From assembly GCA_946481625.1 (NCBI GenBank), contig CAMLOZ010000196.1, forward strand, positions 1 through 6,816: 6,816 nt of DNA, given 5' to 3'. Made by a program: the position numbers and the translations under genes. The stretch comes from an uncultured Haloferula sp. (GTDB taxonomy: Bacteria; Verrucomicrobiota; Verrucomicrobiae; Verrucomicrobiales; Akkermansiaceae). This document shows positions 5,757 to 6,816 of this stretch, piece after piece (position 1 is the first letter of the stretch; each line of letters begins with the position of its first letter). The notes beneath the pieces were generated by a model. That model saw only the letters and a list, made by a program, of their open reading frames with translations, had not been told where the DNA came from and made no database searches.

Positions 5757-6816
5757 ATGCTTGAAAGCGTAACCAAAATGCGGGTGAATGCAGGCATGGG
5801 CAGGAAAGCGAAGAGAACACGGGTGATTGCTGCGAAGAATGCAGCCTCGAATATCACCATCCGGGCGCACTTGGATTCCAAGGGCTACACCTCCCATCTC
5901 GTTCAGGGTTGGAAGGAGGACGGCACGTGGCAGCGCAAGCAATTCAAAGATCTCGCCAAGGCGGAGCACTTTGCCGCTCTTAAGCGGGTGGAAGTGGAGA
6001 ACGAGGGCAGGAAGCAACGCTTGATGCTTTGCCCCCTCTCCGACGAGCAACTCGACGAGGCGGTTAAGGCCTTTGACCGTCTTGGCACCACCTACACCCT
6101 CACCGAGGCCTTGGACTTCTTCCTCCGGAATCACCGCCCGCCGGAGTTCACCATTCGCCTCCGGGACTCGATAAACCTCTACCTCGACGACCGAGAGCGG
6201 GACGGCATCCGCGACCGCTCGCGCTTGGCGATCAAGAGCGTGATCGAGCAGTTCCTCCGCGCCACAGACAATCCTTGGACACATGATGTCACCTCCCATC
6301 ATGTGGAAAGCTTCTTGCGAGGCCTGCGCGCCAAGGACGGTAGCGCCAAGGCCACCCGCAAGACGTGGAACAACTACCGCAACGCCCTGCATTCCCTATT
6401 CGAATGGTGCGCCGTGGCAGATGTCCCTTCCAACCGGCCTTTCATCTTCCAGAATCCAGTCGCCAGCGTTCGAAAGTTCGCCGCCCGACAGGTCAGGGAG
6501 GAGCAGGACCACAAACCGGCGACCACAACGCCTGAGGACGTTCTCCGTCTCTTCCGCGTCCTCACCCGCTGGAAGGGCGGGGCAATGGTCCGCTACTATG
6601 CCCTCCTTTACTTCGCCGGCCTCCGTCCCGGCGAGATCGAGCGCATGAATGGCCAGGAGGCCAGCCTGATTAATCTCAAGACCCGGACCCTCACCATCCC
6701 CGCAAAGGTATCCAAAACCCGCCACGAGCGACACGTGGCCATTTCTGACAATCTAGCCGCTTGGCTGGAGGCCACAAAGGCCCCCGCAATCCCGACGAAC
6801 TTCGACCGTATGGCCA
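5757..6816 (+). CDS. Tyrosine recombinase/integrase, C-terminus beyond window
   Basis: The frame is open from ATG 5757, directly after an in-frame TAG (5754-5756), to the window end: 353 codons and still running. The N-terminal part (about 30-80) looks like an arm-type DNA-binding region. A SAM-like core-binding domain follows (about 150-240), with LYLDDRERDG, TWNNYRNALHSLFEW and NPVASVRKF. The catalytic domain begins around 260, with YYALLYFAGLRPGEIERM holding the first catalytic Arg (R290 in GLRPGE) and VSKTRHERHVAIS holding the likely catalytic Lys (K320). The HxxR, H/W and nucleophile Tyr motifs would lie past the edge. Alternative in-frame ATGs are at 5778 and 5796; none has a good Shine-Dalgarno sequence, so the start is uncertain by 13 residues. 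It presumably catalyses integration and excision at the adjacent tRNA-Met att site. A long open frame on the opposite strand is only its antisense shadow. Confidence 0.9.
   Translation, partial: MLESVTKMRVNAGMGRKAKRTRVIAAKNAASNITIRAHLDSKGYTSHLVQGWKEDGTWQRKQFKDLAKAEHFAALKRVEVENEGRKQRLMLCPLSDEQLDEAVKAFDRLGTTYTLTEALDFFLRNHRPPEFTIRLRDSINLYLDDRERDGIRDRSRLAIKSVIEQFLRATDNPWTHDVTSHHVESFLRGLRAKDGSAKATRKTWNNYRNALHSLFEWCAVADVPSNRPFIFQNPVASVRKFAARQVREEQDHKPATTTPEDVLRLFRVLTRWKGGAMVRYYALLYFAGLRPGEIERMNGQEASLINLKTRTLTIPAKVSKTRHERHVAISDNLAAWLEATKAPAIPTNFDRMA

Larger units (their letters stand above)
5649..6816. mobile_element. Left end of an integrative element in a tRNA-Met gene (incomplete)
   Basis: An att-like 3' tRNA fragment is followed directly by a tyrosine-recombinase gene reading inward, the usual arrangement at one end of a prophage, ICE or genomic island. 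The element continues past the right edge, so its size, cargo and type are unknown. The host side is on the left: the tRNA terminator and nirK operon flank it. The intact tRNA, rebuilt by the element's own copy of the core, should be at the far right end. Confidence 0.75.

Noticed and set aside
5701..5760. A possible 5' half of the tRNA or an intron-split tRNA
   Set aside because: No sequence resembling a D arm or GGCGGG-type acceptor strand is visible in this stretch on the minus strand, and the region leads directly into the integrase gene.
5682..6392. A 236-codon minus-strand open frame opposite the integrase
   Set aside because: The plus strand carries clear tyrosine-recombinase motifs in a frame open for more than 350 codons. 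The minus frame also overlaps the tRNA fragment and shows no recognisable family.

Overview
The window looks like a piece of a GC-rich Gram-negative chromosome. I suspect an environmental verrucomicrobial or similar PVC-group genome. The hints are weak Shine-Dalgarno signals at most starts, an outer-membrane beta-barrel protein, a cytochrome-fused AniA-type nitrite reductase, and a GATG-rich intergenic repeat of a kind I associate with such genomes. The taxon is inference, not something the sequence proves.

Layout from left to right. Positions 1-313 hold the 5' part of an unrecognised minus-strand gene that runs off the edge and carries a Cys/His cluster. After a 233-base divergent spacer comes a plus-strand alpha/beta-hydrolase-fold gene (547-1248). 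Its nucleophile and histidine positions appear replaced, so it may be a pseudoenzyme. It ends at a strong hairpin terminator (1280-1311). A spacer of about 345 bases follows, with a 12-base inverted repeat flanking degenerate GATG repeats. Next is a plus-strand outer-membrane beta-barrel protein (1657-2616), which meets a minus-strand operon tail to tail.

That operon (5429 down to 2627) is the functional core of the window. It encodes a copper nitrite reductase with a C-terminal cytochrome c domain (nirK), then a SUMF1/FGE-fold NirV-like protein, then a SCO-family copper chaperone. Both internal junctions are 4-base ATGA stop/start overlaps, so the three genes are almost certainly co-transcribed and translationally coupled. 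All three products have export signals. Together they suggest periplasmic reduction of nitrite to NO, with electrons entering through the fused haem c domain, SCO as a plausible copper supplier, and NirV as an accessory factor of unknown activity.

Upstream of nirK lies the scar of a mobile element. The 3' half of a tRNA-Met(CAT) gene (complement 5649-5700), including the encoded CCA and followed by its own terminator hairpin, is abruptly joined to unrelated DNA. That DNA carries a tyrosine-recombinase gene (from about 5757) that runs off the right edge. This is the classic signature of an integrative element inserted in a tRNA gene: the fragment is one att copy, and the reconstituted tRNA should lie at the far end of the element, outside the window.
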